Part shown: positions 33,592 to 42,889 of the stretch, in pieces
How the letters are laid out: each line of letters starts with the position of its first letter
How positions within the stretch are numbered: the first letter of the stretch is position 1
NCBI RefSeq assembly: GCF_000426525.1
Contig: NZ_AUFN01000011.1
Span: 310,001 to 374,000, forward strand
Reading direction: 5' to 3'
DNA length: 64,000 nucleotides
DNA from: Nocardioides alkalitolerans DSM 16699
GTDB lineage: Bacteria > Actinomycetota > Actinomycetes > Propionibacteriales > Nocardioidaceae
Notes under the pieces: generated by a model
Databases searched by the model: none
Seen by the model: only the letters and a program-made list of their open reading frames with translations
Told to the model about the DNA's origin: nothing
Position numbers and translations under genes: made by a program

Positions 33592-34860
33592 ATGAAGCGG
33601 GTCGCGATGATCAGCCTCCACACCTCCCCCCTCGACCAGCCGGGCACCGGCGACGCGGGGGGCATGAACGTCTACGTGCTCGAGCTCGCCCGCCGTCTCG
33701 GCGCCCTCGGGGTCGAGGTCGACGTGATGACCCGCGCCACCTCCTCGCGGCTCCCCGCCGTCGTCGAGGCCGCGGAGCGGGTGCGGGTCCGCCACCTCGT
33801 CGCCGGTCCCTACGAGGGGCTCGGCAAGGCCGACCTCCCCGCCCAGCTGTGCGCGTTCGCCCGCGAGGTGCTGCGCACGGAGGCCGAGGCGCCGCTCGGC
33901 CACTTCGACGCGGTGCACTCCCACTACTGGCTGTCGGGCCAGGTCGGGGCGCTCGCCCGCGACCGCTGGGGTGTGCCGCTCGTGCACTCGATGCACACGA
34001 TGGCGAAGGTGAAGAACGGCGCGCTGGCGCTCGGTGACACCCCCGAGCCCGCGGTGCGCGTGATCGGCGAGGAGCAGGTCGTCGACGCCGCCGACCTCCT
34101 CGTCGCCAACACCGAGCGCGAGGCCGACGACCTCGTCAGCCTGTACGGCGCCGCCCCCGAGCGCGTGCGCGTGATCCACCCGGGGGTCGACCTCGACCTC
34201 TTCCGGCCCCAGCACCGGGCGACCGTGCGGGCCGCCCTCGGCCTGCCCGTCGACGCCCACGTCGTGCTGTTCGCCGGTCGCATCCAGCCCCTCAAGGCGC
34301 CCGACGTGCTGGTGCGTGCCGTCGCCGCCCTGCTCGAGGCCGACCCCGGCCTGCGCCCGCGGCTCGTGGTCCCGATCGTCGGCGGTCCCTCCGGCTCCGG
34401 CCTCGAGCGCCCCGAGGCTCTCGCCGACCTCGTCGCCGAGCTCGGTCTCGGCGACGTCGTGCGCTTCGTCCCGCCGGTCGGCCAGGCCGAGCTCGCCTGG
34501 TGGTACGCAGCGGCCACGGTCGTCGCCGTGCCGTCCTACAACGAGTCGTTCGGCCTCGTCGCGCTCGAGGCTCAGGCCACGGGCACCCCGGTGGTCGCCG
34601 CCGGCGTCGGCGGGCTCGTCACCGCGGTGAACGACGGCACCAGCGGCCTGCTGGTCGACACCCACGAGCCGGTCGACTGGGCCCGCGTCCTGCGCCGCGT
34701 GCTGCGCGACCCCGACCTCCTGCTCGACCTCTCGGCCGGCGCCCTCGAGCACGCCCGCGCGTTCGCCTGGGAGCGGGCCGCCGAGTCCACGATCGCCGCC
34801 TACGAGCAGGCGCGCCGCACCCTGCGCGCCCCGGCCGACCGATCGCCGGCCGACCGGTGA
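33592..34860 (+). CDS. mshA: D-inositol-3-phosphate glycosyltransferase MshA
   Basis: 422 residues, ATG at 33592 with GGAGGAGG close upstream. GT4-type glycosyltransferase that joins UDP-GlcNAc to 1L-inositol-1-phosphate, the first step of mycothiol synthesis. Family marks are intact: [32 protein letters not shown], the [14 protein letters not shown] stretch that is diagnostic for Msh[31 protein letters not shown] and [20 protein letters not shown]. The 3' end overlaps the ybjN-like gene by four bases, as in many actinomycetes, and senX3-regX3 and gpm lie nearby as in Mycobacterium. Confidence 0.96.
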   Translation: MKRVAMISLHTSPLDQPGTGDAGGMNVYVLELARRLGALGVEVDVMTRATSSRLPAVVEAAERVRVRHLVAGPYEGLGKADLPAQLCAFAREVLRTEAEAPLGHFDAVHSHYWLSGQVGALARDRWGVPLVHSMHTMAKVKNGALALGDTPEPAVRVIGEEQVVDAADLLVANTEREADDLVSLYGAAPERVRVIHPGVDLDLFRPQHRATVRAALGLPVDAHVVLFAGRIQPLKAPDVLVRAVAALLEADPGLRPRLVVPIVGGPSGSGLERPEALADLVAELGLGDVVRFVPPVGQAELAWWYAAATVVAVPSYNESFGLVALEAQATGTPVVAAGVGGLVTAVNDGTSGLLVDTHEPVDWARVLRRVLRDPDLLLDLSAGALEHARAFAWERAAESTIAAYEQARRTLRAPADRSPADR

Positions 34861-35453
34861 CGGGCCCGACGCAGGACACGCCCGACGGGCTCGGCGCCGC
34901 CCCGTCCGCCGACCTCGACGAGGCCGCCGCCGGGTTCCTCCGCGACCACCTGGCGGCCACCGAGATCGAGTACGACGAGGCCACCCCCGGCGTCTTCTCC
35001 CTCTCGCTGCCCGGCGAGCGCAAGCTGACCGTGCCCGTTCGCCTCGACGTCGGGCGCCACGCCCTCGGCGTGCACGCGTTCGTCTGCCGCAACCCCGACG
35101 AGAACCACGAGGGCGTCTACCGCTGGCTGCTGCAGCGCAACCTCCGCATGTACGGCGTCGCCTTCGCCGTCGACCACAGCGGCGACATCTACCTCGACGC
35201 CCGGCTCCCGCTCGAGACGCTCACGTCCGACGGGCTCGACCGGCTGCTGGGCTCGGTGCTCACCTACGCCGACGAGTCGTTCAACACGATCCTCGAGCTC
35301 GGGTTCGCCTCCTCCATCCGCAAGGAGTGGGAGTGGCGCACCGACCGCGGCGAGTCGACCCGCAACCTCGAGGCGTTCAGGGGGTGGCTCGAGTCGGGGC
35401 AGCCCCGTCCTGACCCCGACCAGCCGGACCCGTCGGCGCCGGACCGGGACTGA
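34857..35453 (+). CDS. YbjN-domain protein
   Basis: 198 residues, GTG at 34857 within the mshA stop (GTGA). The YbjN fold, related to type III secretion chaperones, is seen from about residue 25 ([66 protein letters not shown]). The function of actinobacterial YbjN is unknown, but its place directly after mshA is conserved. The last 25 codons, a Pro/Asp-rich tail, overlap the convergent EamA gene by 77 bp. Confidence 0.9.
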   Translation: MTGPTQDTPDGLGAAPSADLDEAAAGFLRDHLAATEIEYDEATPGVFSLSLPGERKLTVPVRLDVGRHALGVHAFVCRNPDENHEGVYRWLLQRNLRMYGVAFAVDHSGDIYLDARLPLETLTSDGLDRLLGSVLTYADESFNTILELGFASSIRKEWEWRTDRGESTRNLEAFRGWLESGQPRPDPDQPDPSAPDRD

Positions 35454-36408
35454 CCGGCGGCACCACCGGCGGGCGCCGCCGGGTGAGCAGCACGCCGACG
35501 ATGCACAGCGCGCCGCCCACGAAGGCCAGCGGCGGTGGCACCTCGCCGAGGAACAGCCACGCCAGGCCGCTCGCGATGAACGGCACGAGGAACGTCGACA
35601 TCGCCATCGTCGAGGCGTCGGTGCGGGTGAGCGCGTAGGCCCACGTGCTGAAGGCGATCGCGGTCGGCACGAGGCCCAGGTAGACCACCCAGAGCACGGT
35701 GGAGAGCTCGGCCGTGCGCAGGACGTCGACCAGCTGGACCGACCACGGCAGGCAGACGACCGCGCCGATGACGCAGGCCAGGAAGGTGACCTCGAGCGCT
35801 CCGGCCCGGCCGAGGATCGGCTTCTGCGCCAGCACCCCGATCGCGTAGGTGACCGCAGCGACGACCGCGAGGAGCACGCCCAGCAGGTCGCCGTTCTCGT
35901 GGCCCGACGACGCCTGGCCGATGACCACGACGCCGCTGAAGCCGACGCCCATGCCGAGGGCGAGCCAGCGGTGCATGACCTCGCCGAGGAAGACGCACGC
36001 GAGCCCGGCCACGATGAGCGGCCCGATCTGCACCACGAGGGCGGCCGTACCGGCGTCGATGCGCTGCTCGGAGGCGTTGAGGGCCAGGTTGTAGACGCCG
36101 AACCAGGCCGCACCGCAGAGGAGCAGCAGCGGGAGGTGGCGTCGTACCGGCCAGCGGTGGCCCGACCGCGGACGCAGCGCGAGCAGCACGCCGAGGGCGA
36201 CGGCGGCGACGAGCAGACGACCCAGCGACAGTGCGCCGGGCGGCACGTCGTCACCCAGGTGGCGGATCGCCACGAACGCCGAGGCCCACGCCAGCAGCGT
36301 CACGGCCGCCGCCGCGACCGGCAGCCACGTCGGTGCCGGGCGCGTGGCGCCGACGCGGGTGCCGGGGGCGTCGGGGAGGGGCTCGGTGCGCGGGGTCGGG
36401 GTCGTCAC
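35377..36408 (-). CDS. EamA-family (DMT) transporter
   Basis: 343 residues, GTG at 36408. Ten hydrophobic helices arranged as two EamA repeats: the first from VTLLAWASAFVAIRHLGDD, the second from LLAVVAAVTYAIGVLAQKP with the typical GLVPTAIAFSTWAYALTR and LVPFIASGLAWLFLGE. Members export metabolites such as amino acids or sugars; the substrate is unknown. Mycobacteria have a LysE exporter at this place between ybjN and gpm, so an exporter here may be a conserved theme with a different family. Its end overlaps ybjN by 77 bp. It follows regX3 by about 100 bp on the same strand. Confidence 0.92.
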   Translation of the reverse strand: MTTPTPRTEPLPDAPGTRVGATRPAPTWLPVAAAAVTLLAWASAFVAIRHLGDDVPPGALSLGRLLVAAVALGVLLALRPRSGHRWPVRRHLPLLLLCGAAWFGVYNLALNASEQRIDAGTAALVVQIGPLIVAGLACVFLGEVMHRWLALGMGVGFSGVVVIGQASSGHENGDLLGVLLAVVAAVTYAIGVLAQKPILGRAGALEVTFLACVIGAVVCLPWSVQLVDVLRTAELSTVLWVVYLGLVPTAIAFSTWAYALTRTDASTMAMSTFLVPFIASGLAWLFLGEVPPPLAFVGGALCIVGVLLTRRRPPVVPPVSPGPAPTGPAGRGQDGAAPTRATP

Positions 36409-36508
36409 GGGTCGACGCTAGGCGATGGCGCCGACAGCCGACACGCGGGAATCGGTCGTCGTACGACGAACCCCCGCCAACCCCGCGCCAACCCCGCGCC
36501 GGACCCGC

Positions 36509-37186
36509 TCAGAGGTCGAGCTTGTAGCCCAGCCCACGCACGGTGACGAGGTACTTCGGCTCGCTCGGGTCGGGCTCGAGCTTCGCGCGCAGCCGCTTCA
36601 CGTGCACGTCGAGGGTCTTGGTGTCGCCGACGTAGTCGGAGCCCCAGACCCGGTCGATGAGCTGGCCGCGCGTGAGCACGCGGCCCGGGTTGCGCAGGAA
36701 CATCTCGAGCAGCTCGAACTCCTTGAGCGGGAGCCGCTGCTCGAGGCCGTCGACGGTGACGACGTGGCGCTCCACGTCCATCCGCACGGGGCCGGCCTCG
36801 AGCGTGCTGGGGGAGAGGTCGGGCTCCACGCCGCGGCGCAGCACGGCGCGGATCCGGGCCACGAGCTCGCGGGGCGAGTACGGCTTGGTGACGTAGTCGT
36901 CGGCGCCGAGCTCGAGGCCCACCACCTTGTCGACCTCGTCGTCCTTGGCGCTCACCATGATCACCGGCACGCTCGAGGTCTGCCGGATCTGGCGGCAGAC
37001 CTCGGTGCCGGGGATGCCCGGCAGCATGAGGTCGAGCAGCACGATGTCGGCGCCGTTGCGGTCGAACTCGGTCAGTGCGGCGTTTCCGTCGGCGGCGATC
37101 GCCACCTCGAAGCCTTCCTTGCGGAGCATGTAGGCGAGCGCGTCGCTGTAGCTCTCTTCGTCCTCGACGACGAGTACCCGGGTCAC
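36509..37186 (-). CDS. regX3: Response regulator RegX3 (OmpR/PhoB family)
   Basis: 225 residues from the GTG at 37186, preceded by AGGAGGAAAG and overlapping the senX3 stop by four bases. Receiver: VLVVEDEESYSDALAYML, phospho-Asp in ADIVLLDLMLPGIPG, VSAKDDEVDK and YVTKPYSPREL; winged helix: LPLKEFELLEMFLRNPGRVL, LIDRVWGSDYVGDTKTLDVH and VRGLGYKL. RegX3 is the phosphate-starvation regulator of mycobacteria and controls uptake genes, binding direct repeats of the PHO-box type. Two such boxes occur in this window, at 38428 and 10403. Confidence 0.95.
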   Translation of the reverse strand: MTRVLVVEDEESYSDALAYMLRKEGFEVAIAADGNAALTEFDRNGADIVLLDLMLPGIPGTEVCRQIRQTSSVPVIMVSAKDDEVDKVVGLELGADDYVTKPYSPRELVARIRAVLRRGVEPDLSPSTLEAGPVRMDVERHVVTVDGLEQRLPLKEFELLEMFLRNPGRVLTRGQLIDRVWGSDYVGDTKTLDVHVKRLRAKLEPDPSEPKYLVTVRGLGYKLDL

Positions 37187-38367
37187 GGGCTTTCCTCCTG
37201 GTGGGTGCTGCGAGTGGTGCGGGACGTGGTGCCGCTGGACGCGAGCTCGCTCGCGATGCGGGGCAGGCGCAGCCGGAACGTCGAGCCCTGGCCCTCGACG
37301 GACCACACGCGGACGTCGCCGCCGTGGGTCGCTGCGACGTGCTTGACGATGGAGAGCCCGAGGCCGGTGCCCCCGGTGGAGCGGTGGCGGGCCGGGTCGA
37401 CGCGGTAGAAGCGCTCGAAGATGCGGTCGATCTCGCCGGCGGGGATGCCGATGCCCTGGTCGGTGACGGCGATCTCCACCGACTCCTCGAGGGTCTTCGA
37501 CGACACGACGACGGTCGATCCGGCGGGGCTGTAGTTGACGGCGTTGGCCACCAGGTTGCCGACCGCGATGAGGATCTGCTCGTGGCTGCCGAAGACGGCG
37601 AGGCCGGACTCGCCGGAGGTGGTCACAGTGACCCGACGGTTCTGCGCGTCGATCGCGCTGGTGTCGATCGCCGCGGTGACGACCTCGTCGACGTCGACCG
37701 GTGCCGGGTGCTCGAGGGGGTCGTCGCCCTGCAGCCGCGACAGCTCGATGATCTGCTGCACGAGCACGGAGAGCCGCTCGCTCTCCTTCTTCATGCGCTG
37801 CGCGAACCGCACGACGGCCTCGGGGTCGTCGGAGGCGTCGACCACGGCGTCGGCCAGCAGCCGGATCGCGCCGACGGGCGTCTTGAGCTCGTGGCTGACG
37901 TTCGCCACGAAGTCGCGGCGCACCTCCTCCACGCGGTGCTCCCGGGTGCGGTCCTCGACCAGCGCGAGCACGAGCCGCGAGCCGAGGGGCGCCACGCGGG
38001 CGATGACGGTGCGGCTGGGGTAGCCCGCCCGCGTCATGGTGATCTCCTGCTCCCGGATCTGGCCGTCGCGCCGCACCTGCCGCACCATCTCGGCGAGGCG
38101 CGAGTCGACGACGTCCTGGCCGCGCACCAGGCCCAGCGCGTACGCCGGGGCCGAGGCCTTGAGCACGACGTCGTCGCCGCCGACGACGACCGCGCTGCTG
38201 CGCAGGACGGAGAGGACACCTGCCACGCCGGCGGGGAGCAGGGGCTCCTCGGGGGGCTCAGGCTGCTTGTGCTGCAGGCGGTCGCTGATGTGCCACGCCA
38301 TGACCCCGGAGCCGGCGACGAGGGCGCCCAGGAGGGCGGCCACGAATGCCTGGGTCGTCGGGTCCAC
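37183..38367 (-). CDS. senX3: Sensor histidine kinase SenX3 (PhoR-like)
   Basis: 394 residues from a GTG at 38367 just before the first membrane helix; a GTG at 38391 is also possible. One or two N-terminal helices (AFVAALLGALVAGSGVMAWH), a PAS-like domain (about 65-165), HisKA with RRDFVANVSHELKTPVGAIR, and HATPase_c with GNLVANAVNYSP, VTDQGIGIPAGEIDRIFERF and GGTGLGLSIVKHV. It phosphorylates RegX3 and, with PhoU and the phosphate transporter, senses external phosphate. It is divergent from phoU, with a PHO box between, so the system controls itself. Confidence 0.95.
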   Translation of the reverse strand: MDPTTQAFVAALLGALVAGSGVMAWHISDRLQHKQPEPPEEPLLPAGVAGVLSVLRSSAVVVGGDDVVLKASAPAYALGLVRGQDVVDSRLAEMVRQVRRDGQIREQEITMTRAGYPSRTVIARVAPLGSRLVLALVEDRTREHRVEEVRRDFVANVSHELKTPVGAIRLLADAVVDASDDPEAVVRFAQRMKKESERLSVLVQQIIELSRLQGDDPLEHPAPVDVDEVVTAAIDTSAIDAQNRRVTVTTSGESGLAVFGSHEQILIAVGNLVANAVNYSPAGSTVVVSSKTLEESVEIAVTDQGIGIPAGEIDRIFERFYRVDPARHRSTGGTGLGLSIVKHVAATHGGDVRVWSVEGQGSTFRLRLPRIASELASSGTTSRTTRSTHQEESP

Positions 38368-38427
38368 GAGCCGATCGTACGCATTGTCCACCGGTGCCCC
38401 GGACCACGCGATCCCTGGCGCGGCACT

Positions 38428-38449
38428 GTTCACCGCGCGTTCACGCCAC
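38428..38449 (+). promoter_or_regulatory. PHO box between senX3 and phoU
   Basis: GTTCACCGCGC and GTTCACGCCAC are two direct repeats with an 11-bp period; the first heptamer is a perfect match to the consensus and the second has one change. The site lies 40 bp before phoU and 61 bp before senX3. A TAGGTT -10 (38476-38481) ahead of phoU gives a very short leader. Confidence 0.75.
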
Positions 38450-38488
38450 GTGCGCCACCTGCTGCCTGGGCCCTCTAGGTTCGTGGGC

Positions 38489-39151
38489 ATGCGTGATGCC
38501 TTCCACGAGCAGCTCGATGCTCTCTTCGACGATCTCTCCGCCATGGCGGGTCAGGTGCGGCGCGCCGTCGCCGACGCCACCACCGCCCTCCTCTCGGGCG
38601 ACGCCCTCGTCGCCGAGAAGGTGATCACCGGTGACCTCGAGATCGACCTCACGCGCGAGCGGGTGGAGGAGAACGCGTTCTCCCTCCTCTCGCTCCAGCA
38701 GCCGGTGGCCGGTGACCTGCGGGTCGTCGTCGCGGCGCTGCGCATGGTGGCCGAGCTCGAGCGCATGGGTGACCTCTCCGTCCACGTCGCCAAGATCGCC
38801 CGCCTGCGGGTGCCCGACCTCGCTGTCCCGGCGTCGGTGCAGCCGACCCTGGGCCGCATGGCCAAGGTCGCCGAGACGATGACGGCGCAGGTCGAGCGCA
38901 TCATCCTCGAGCGCGACGCCGAGTCCGCGCGCGACCTCCACCTCGTCGACGACGAGATGGACACCCTGCGGCGCGCCACCTTCTCCGCCATGCTCGACGA
39001 CGAGTGGCCCCACGGGGTGGAGGCGGCGGTCGACCTCGCCCTGCTGGGCCGCTACTACGAGCGCATCGCCGACCACGCGGTGTCGGTGGCCAACCGAGTC
39101 GTCTTCGTCGTCACGGGCGAGAACCCGGCCGGCAGCGCCTCGCAGCGCTGA
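38489..39151 (+). CDS. phoU: Phosphate-signalling protein PhoU
   Basis: 220 residues, ATG at 38489. Two three-helix PhoU repeats: MRDAFHEQLDALFDDLSAMA and VEENAFSLLSLQQPVAGDLR in the first half, and RATFSAMLDDEWPHGVEAAVD with YYERIADHAVSVANRVVFVV in the second, with the metal-binding E/D-x-x-D motifs (ELERMGDLSVHVA, YYERIADHAV). PhoU holds the PhoR-type kinase inactive when phosphate is plentiful. Divergent from senX3-regX3, an arrangement seen in Streptomyces and other actinomycetes. A strong terminator follows. Confidence 0.96.
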   Translation: MRDAFHEQLDALFDDLSAMAGQVRRAVADATTALLSGDALVAEKVITGDLEIDLTRERVEENAFSLLSLQQPVAGDLRVVVAALRMVAELERMGDLSVHVAKIARLRVPDLAVPASVQPTLGRMAKVAETMTAQVERIILERDAESARDLHLVDDEMDTLRRATFSAMLDDEWPHGVEAAVDLALLGRYYERIADHAVSVANRVVFVVTGENPAGSASQR

Positions 39152-39174
39152 CGACGCCCCACCCGTCCAGCTGG

Positions 39175-39198
39175 GGCCCCCGGCGCACGCCGGGGGCC
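39175..39198. terminator. Bidirectional terminator between phoU and the XRE regulator gene
   Basis: GGCCCCCGGC and GCCGGGGGCC form a perfect 10-bp stem around GCAC. It fills the 47-bp gap between convergent stops at 39151 and 39199 and so can end both transcripts. Confidence 0.8.
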
Positions 39199-40113
39199 TC
39201 AGTCGTCCCAGGACCAGGCCATCCCGACGGTGCCGGGCGGGCAGTCGAGGGCCAGCAGCACGGCGTGGCCGCGGTGGTCGGGCTGGACCCGGCGGCGCGG
39301 GTGGAGAGGCGTCCCGTCGCCGTGCAGCTGGTAGGACTCGACGCGCGCCGGCACGTCGTCGGTCCGGAACTTCACGACGAGCAGGTACTCCCGCACCGGC
39401 AGGCTGCAGCTCGCGTCGTACGACGTGTCGCGCGGCCCTGCGCCCTCCGTGCCGAGCTCGTAGTCGATGAGCACGGCGTCGCCGCGCCGCAGCGGCACGT
39501 CGTAGTCGAGCCGGACGCCCACGACCCGGTGGTCGTGGTCGACGATCTCGTGCCCGACGGAGCCGCCGCCGTGGACGATCAGGCGTGGCGTGCCGGCGGT
39601 GTGGTCGTCGAGGAACTGGGTGATGCCCATCCCCGTGAGCCCGTCCGCCTCCGCGCGGCCCACGATGCGGCTGCGCGCGGACGCCAGCCGCCGGTCGGCG
39701 CCGATCACGACCTCGTCGTGGTGGGAGATGCGGCCCAGCAGGAGGCTGTCGGGGTTCTCGACCGTCTCGGTGATCCGCCGGACCACGTCGCGGGCCGCGA
39801 AGCGGGGGAGGGTGACCTCGTCGGTGCGGGGTGCGACCGGCCCCCGCGGGCGCGGCGCGGGCACGCGGGAGACGAGCTCGCCGCCGGGGAGCCCGAGGAG
39901 GGCCTCCAGGTGGGCGACGACCTCGAGGGACGCACGCCGACCGGGGGTGCGCGCCCCCGTCTGCCAGTAGCTGAGGGTGGCGACGCTGATGCTGACGCCG
40001 CGCTGGGCCAGCCGGCGCTGCACCGACTCGAGACCGAGCCCGCTCGCCTCGAGCGCGGCGCGGAGCGCGGTCGCGAAGCCGTCGTCCTTGGCCTCGGGGG
40101 CGACCAGGGTCAC
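39199..40113 (-). CDS. XRE-type HTH regulator with unknown C-terminal domain
   Basis: 304 residues, GTG at 40113 with GGAGAGGA upstream. N-terminal helix-turn-helix (about 10-75: ALRAALEASGLGLESVQRRL, SVATLSYWQTGARTPGRRAS), then an unrecognised beta-rich domain of about 200 residues with no membrane segment, containing DSLLLGRISHHDEVVIGADR, LIVHGGGSVGHEIVDHDH and the end VGMAWSWDD. Similar proteins occur in many actinomycetes near gpm/phoU. The target is unknown; 105 bp separate it from gpmA on the same strand. Confidence 0.85.
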   Translation of the reverse strand: MTLVAPEAKDDGFATALRAALEASGLGLESVQRRLAQRGVSISVATLSYWQTGARTPGRRASLEVVAHLEALLGLPGGELVSRVPAPRPRGPVAPRTDEVTLPRFAARDVVRRITETVENPDSLLLGRISHHDEVVIGADRRLASARSRIVGRAEADGLTGMGITQFLDDHTAGTPRLIVHGGGSVGHEIVDHDHRVVGVRLDYDVPLRRGDAVLIDYELGTEGAGPRDTSYDASCSLPVREYLLVVKFRTDDVPARVESYQLHGDGTPLHPRRRVQPDHRGHAVLLALDCPPGTVGMAWSWDD

Positions 40114-40218
40114 GTCCTCTCCTCCATCTCGGCCGGCAGGACCGGTCGGGGGTGAAGGGCGCAACGCTAGTGGCCGTCGGTCCTCAGCGGAACGGGCGAC
40201 GCGGGGGAACCTTCCGGT

Positions 40219-40962
40219 TCAGCGGCCCTGGTTCGCCACGGCCGCCGCAGCCGCCGCAGCGGCCTCGGGGTCGAGGTACTCGCCGCCCGGCACCGTCGGA
40301 CGCAGGTCGTCGTCGAGCCGGTAGACCAGGGGCATGCCGGTCGGAATGTTGAGGCCGGCGATGTCGTCGTCGGAGACCTGGTCGAGGTGCTTCACGATGG
40401 CGCGGAGGCTGTTGCCGTGGGCGGCGACGAGCACGGTGCGACCCTCGCGCAGGTCGGGCACGACCGCGGAGTCCCAGTAGGGGAGCAGGCGGCCGATGAC
40501 GTCCTTGAGGCACTCGGTGCGCGGGGCCTCGTCGCCGAGGTCCGCGTAGCGCGGGTCGGCGGCCTGCGAGAACTCGTCGTCGTCGGCGATGGCCGGCGGG
40601 GGCACGTCGAAGCTGCGACGCCAGAGCATGAACTGCTCCTCGCCGAACTCCTCGAGGGTCTGCTTCTTGTCCTTGCCCTGGAGCGCGCCGTAGTGGCGCT
40701 CGTTGAGGCGCCACGAGCGACGGACCGGGATCCAGTGGCGGTCGGCCGCGTCGAGGGCGAGCGCGGCGGTGTTGATCGCCCGGCGCTGGAGCGACGTGTG
40801 CACGACGTCGGGCAGGACGCCGGCGTCCTTGAGCAGCTCGCCGCCGCGGACGGCCTCGCCGCGGCCCTTCTCGGTCAGGGCCACGTCGACCCAGCCGGTG
40901 AAGAGGTTCTTGGCGTTCCACTCGCTCTCGCCGTGGCGGAGCAGCACGAGGGTGTAGGTCAC
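40219..40962 (-). CDS. gpmA: 2,3-bisphosphoglycerate-dependent phosphoglycerate mutase
   Basis: 247 residues, the family length. Catalytic RHGESEWN at residues 9-16, [26 protein letters not shown], the second acid-base Glu in [15 protein letters not shown] and the late [14 protein letters not shown] histidine are intact. It interconverts 3- and 2-phosphoglycerate in glycolysis. The C-terminus has a poly-Ala stretch ([13 protein letters not shown]), coded by imperfect GCC/GCG repeats. GTG start at 40962, three bases after the stop of the lipoprotein gene, so the two are co-transcribed. Confidence 0.97.
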   Translation of the reverse strand: MTYTLVLLRHGESEWNAKNLFTGWVDVALTEKGRGEAVRGGELLKDAGVLPDVVHTSLQRRAINTAALALDAADRHWIPVRRSWRLNERHYGALQGKDKKQTLEEFGEEQFMLWRRSFDVPPPAIADDDEFSQAADPRYADLGDEAPRTECLKDVIGRLLPYWDSAVVPDLREGRTVLVAAHGNSLRAIVKHLDQVSDDDIAGLNIPTGMPLVYRLDDDLRPTVPGGEYLDPEAAAAAAAAVANQGR

Positions 40963-40965
40963 GGG

Positions 40966-41673
40966 TCAGCCCTCCGTGGGAGCGTCGGTCGAGGTCTCGG
41001 ACTCCGGCGTGGCCGGCTCCGGGGTGACGGTCGCGGGCTCCTCGGGAGCGGCGTCGGCGGAGCGGTCGAGGTCGGCCCACGGGTTGGGGGCGCCGTCGTG
41101 GCTCTCGCCGAAGTGCTCCTCGGTGTCGGTGCCCTCCTCCGACTCCTCGCCCGACTCCTCGCCGTGCTCGAGCGGGAGGGTCGTGGTGGTCTCGTCGTTC
41201 GGCACGACGGGCACCCACATCGTGCGCTCGATGTCGCCCTCGGTGAACACGAGCGGGACGCTGGCGCCGCTGACCACCGTCTCGCCGGTGACGATGATCG
41301 GGTCGAGCGTCTCGTCGGCGAGGTTGACGTACTCGTTGCTCGTCATCTCGAAGGGCTCGTAGCCCTCGACCTCGACCTCGTCGCGCGGCGCGATCTCCGG
41401 CGTCGTCGCGGGCTCCAGCGTCTTGTTGACGAAGGTCGCGATGAGCGTGCCCGAGCCGTCCTCGGCCGAGACGATCACGAGGCCGACGACGTCGATCGGC
41501 GCGTCCTCGCGGAAGTTGGCGCCGTTGGCCGGCACGTAGGGCAGGTCCGTCGAGACGTCGAAGCCCGACTTGCCGCACGACGAGAGCGCGGGGGCGGCCA
41601 CGAGGGCGCCGGCCAGGAACAGGCCGAGGCGGCGTCGGTTGCGGGAGAAGGTGCGTGCGGGGGTGCGCTGCAT
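40966..41673 (-). CDS. Lipoprotein of unknown function
   Basis: 235 residues. A twin-Arg-like basic start (RTFSRNRRRLGLFLAGALVA) and lipobox ALSSCG give a lipid-anchored Cys near residue 33. The mature part (about 34-150) is beta-rich, with ADETLDPIIVTGETVVSGAS and VPLVFTEGDIERTMWVPVVP, and resembles the small extracellular copper-chaperone-like lipoproteins of actinomycetes in layout, but no His/Met metal motif is clear. The tail is acidic Glu/Thr/Pro low complexity. It precedes gpmA by three bases; the pairing of a lipoprotein with gpm is seen in other actinomycetes, reason unknown. Confidence 0.82.
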   Translation of the reverse strand: MQRTPARTFSRNRRRLGLFLAGALVAAPALSSCGKSGFDVSTDLPYVPANGANFREDAPIDVVGLVIVSAEDGSGTLIATFVNKTLEPATTPEIAPRDEVEVEGYEPFEMTSNEYVNLADETLDPIIVTGETVVSGASVPLVFTEGDIERTMWVPVVPNDETTTTLPLEHGEESGEESEEGTDTEEHFGESHDGAPNPWADLDRSADAAPEEPATVTPEPATPESETSTDAPTEG

Positions 41674-41803
41674 CGTGGATACCTTCGTCGTCGGGCAGTG
41701 GTGCCGTGGTCGTACGCCGCCCTGCTGGCGCGGCCGGGCACAGCCTAGCGTTCGCGGGTGACCCGGTGGTGTGCCCCCTCGCCGCGGCCGGTCACAGTCG
41801 GCG

Positions 41804-42640
41804 TCAGCGGGTGAGGCCGCTCGTGGCGGCCACCGCGACGAGGCCCGCGACGACCAGGGCGGTGGCGAGGCTCGCGAGCAGCAGCAGGCGCGGCGCCCCC
41901 GTGCGGAGGGCCAGGCGCAGTGGCAGATGGCGACGTCCGCTCCGGTTGTCGGGCACGAGGCCGGGCAGCGCCCGCAGCACGTGCACGCACACGCCGAGGG
42001 CGCCGGCCAGCACGACGATCGCGACCGTGGGTGGTGCGCCGCCCTCGTAGCTGCCGCCGAGCCCGCCGTACGAGAGGAAGAACGGGTAGAGCGCGTACGA
42101 CGCCGCCCACGGCACCCAGGAGAGCACCGAGCCGCGCAGCACGAGGTTGCCGAGCACCCCGATGACGACGCTGCCGACGTACGCGGCGGCCGCCGTCGTC
42201 CCGTTGGCGACCGCCAGCGGGACGAGCGCGAGGACGGCGCACGCGAGCGCGAACCAGACGGTGCCGTGGTCGAGGCGACCGGCGGCGACGGGCTTGCGCG
42301 GCCGCTCCTCCCGGGCGTCGGAGCCGCGGTCGACGAGGTCGTTGTGCCACCCCAGCACGGCCTGGCCGAGCGCGACGGTCGCGAGCACGAGCCAGACCTC
42401 GGTCATCGGACGTCCGGCGACGAACGCGGCGCCCGCGACGCCGAGCGCCGTCAGCACCAGCTGGCGCGGGTGGGCGGCCTGGGCGAGGTCGAGCGCGGTG
42501 CGCACGCTGCGGGGCACCCTCGGGCGGGGGAGGCGTCCGGTCCTCGGCCTGCCGGTCCCGGTGGTGTCGTCGCCGGTCTCGTCGACCTCGGGGGTCGCCG
42601 GTGCGGGCGAGGTCGTCGCGTCGGTGGAGGAGGCCGCCAT
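41804..42640 (-). CDS. UbiA-family prenyltransferase-like membrane protein
   Basis: 278 residues, ATG at 42640. An acidic Thr/Pro-rich N-terminus is followed by about eight membrane helices (from residue 50). The first Asp-rich motif is kept as HNDLVDRGSDAREERPRKPV, equivalent to N-D-x-x-D-x-x-x-D of UbiA enzymes. The second motif is less clear; LPGLVPDNRSGRRHLPLRLA (about 230) takes its place. UbiA proteins attach prenyl chains to aromatic or sugar acceptors. The acceptor is unknown, and menaquinone synthesis would normally show more neighbours. Confidence 0.85.
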   Translation of the reverse strand: MAASSTDATTSPAPATPEVDETGDDTTGTGRPRTGRLPRPRVPRSVRTALDLAQAAHPRQLVLTALGVAGAAFVAGRPMTEVWLVLATVALGQAVLGWHNDLVDRGSDAREERPRKPVAAGRLDHGTVWFALACAVLALVPLAVANGTTAAAAYVGSVVIGVLGNLVLRGSVLSWVPWAASYALYPFFLSYGGLGGSYEGGAPPTVAIVVLAGALGVCVHVLRALPGLVPDNRSGRRHLPLRLALRTGAPRLLLLASLATALVVAGLVAVAATSGLTR

Positions 42641-42854
42641 GAGGAGGAGTATCGACCACGGGCGAGCAGTTTGGGGAGGTCAGCGGGCGCGTCGGAGCGA
42701 GCGGGACGACGGGGGACCGACGGGCGACCGTCCTCCGTCACGCCGTCCTGACGGGACGTCTTCCGGCCGCCGGAACACAGCATTCCGTCATCTGTCAACC
42801 CCTCGTCATGCCGCTGACCTGCACAAACGCAGCCGAGGGAGGCGTCACACCGTG

Positions 42855-42860
42855 GTAGAG
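42855..42860 (+). promoter_or_regulatory. -10 element of carD
   Basis: TAGAGT lies 30 bp before the carD ATG, with TGCACAAAC as a poor -35 about 25 bp upstream. CarD promoters of this class often depend on an extended -10; the GG before TAGAGT is compatible. The 249-bp gap to the divergent UbiA gene has no other recognised signal. Confidence 0.5.
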
Positions 42861-42889
42861 TGGGTCCCCTAGGAAGGGGAACCTGACAT

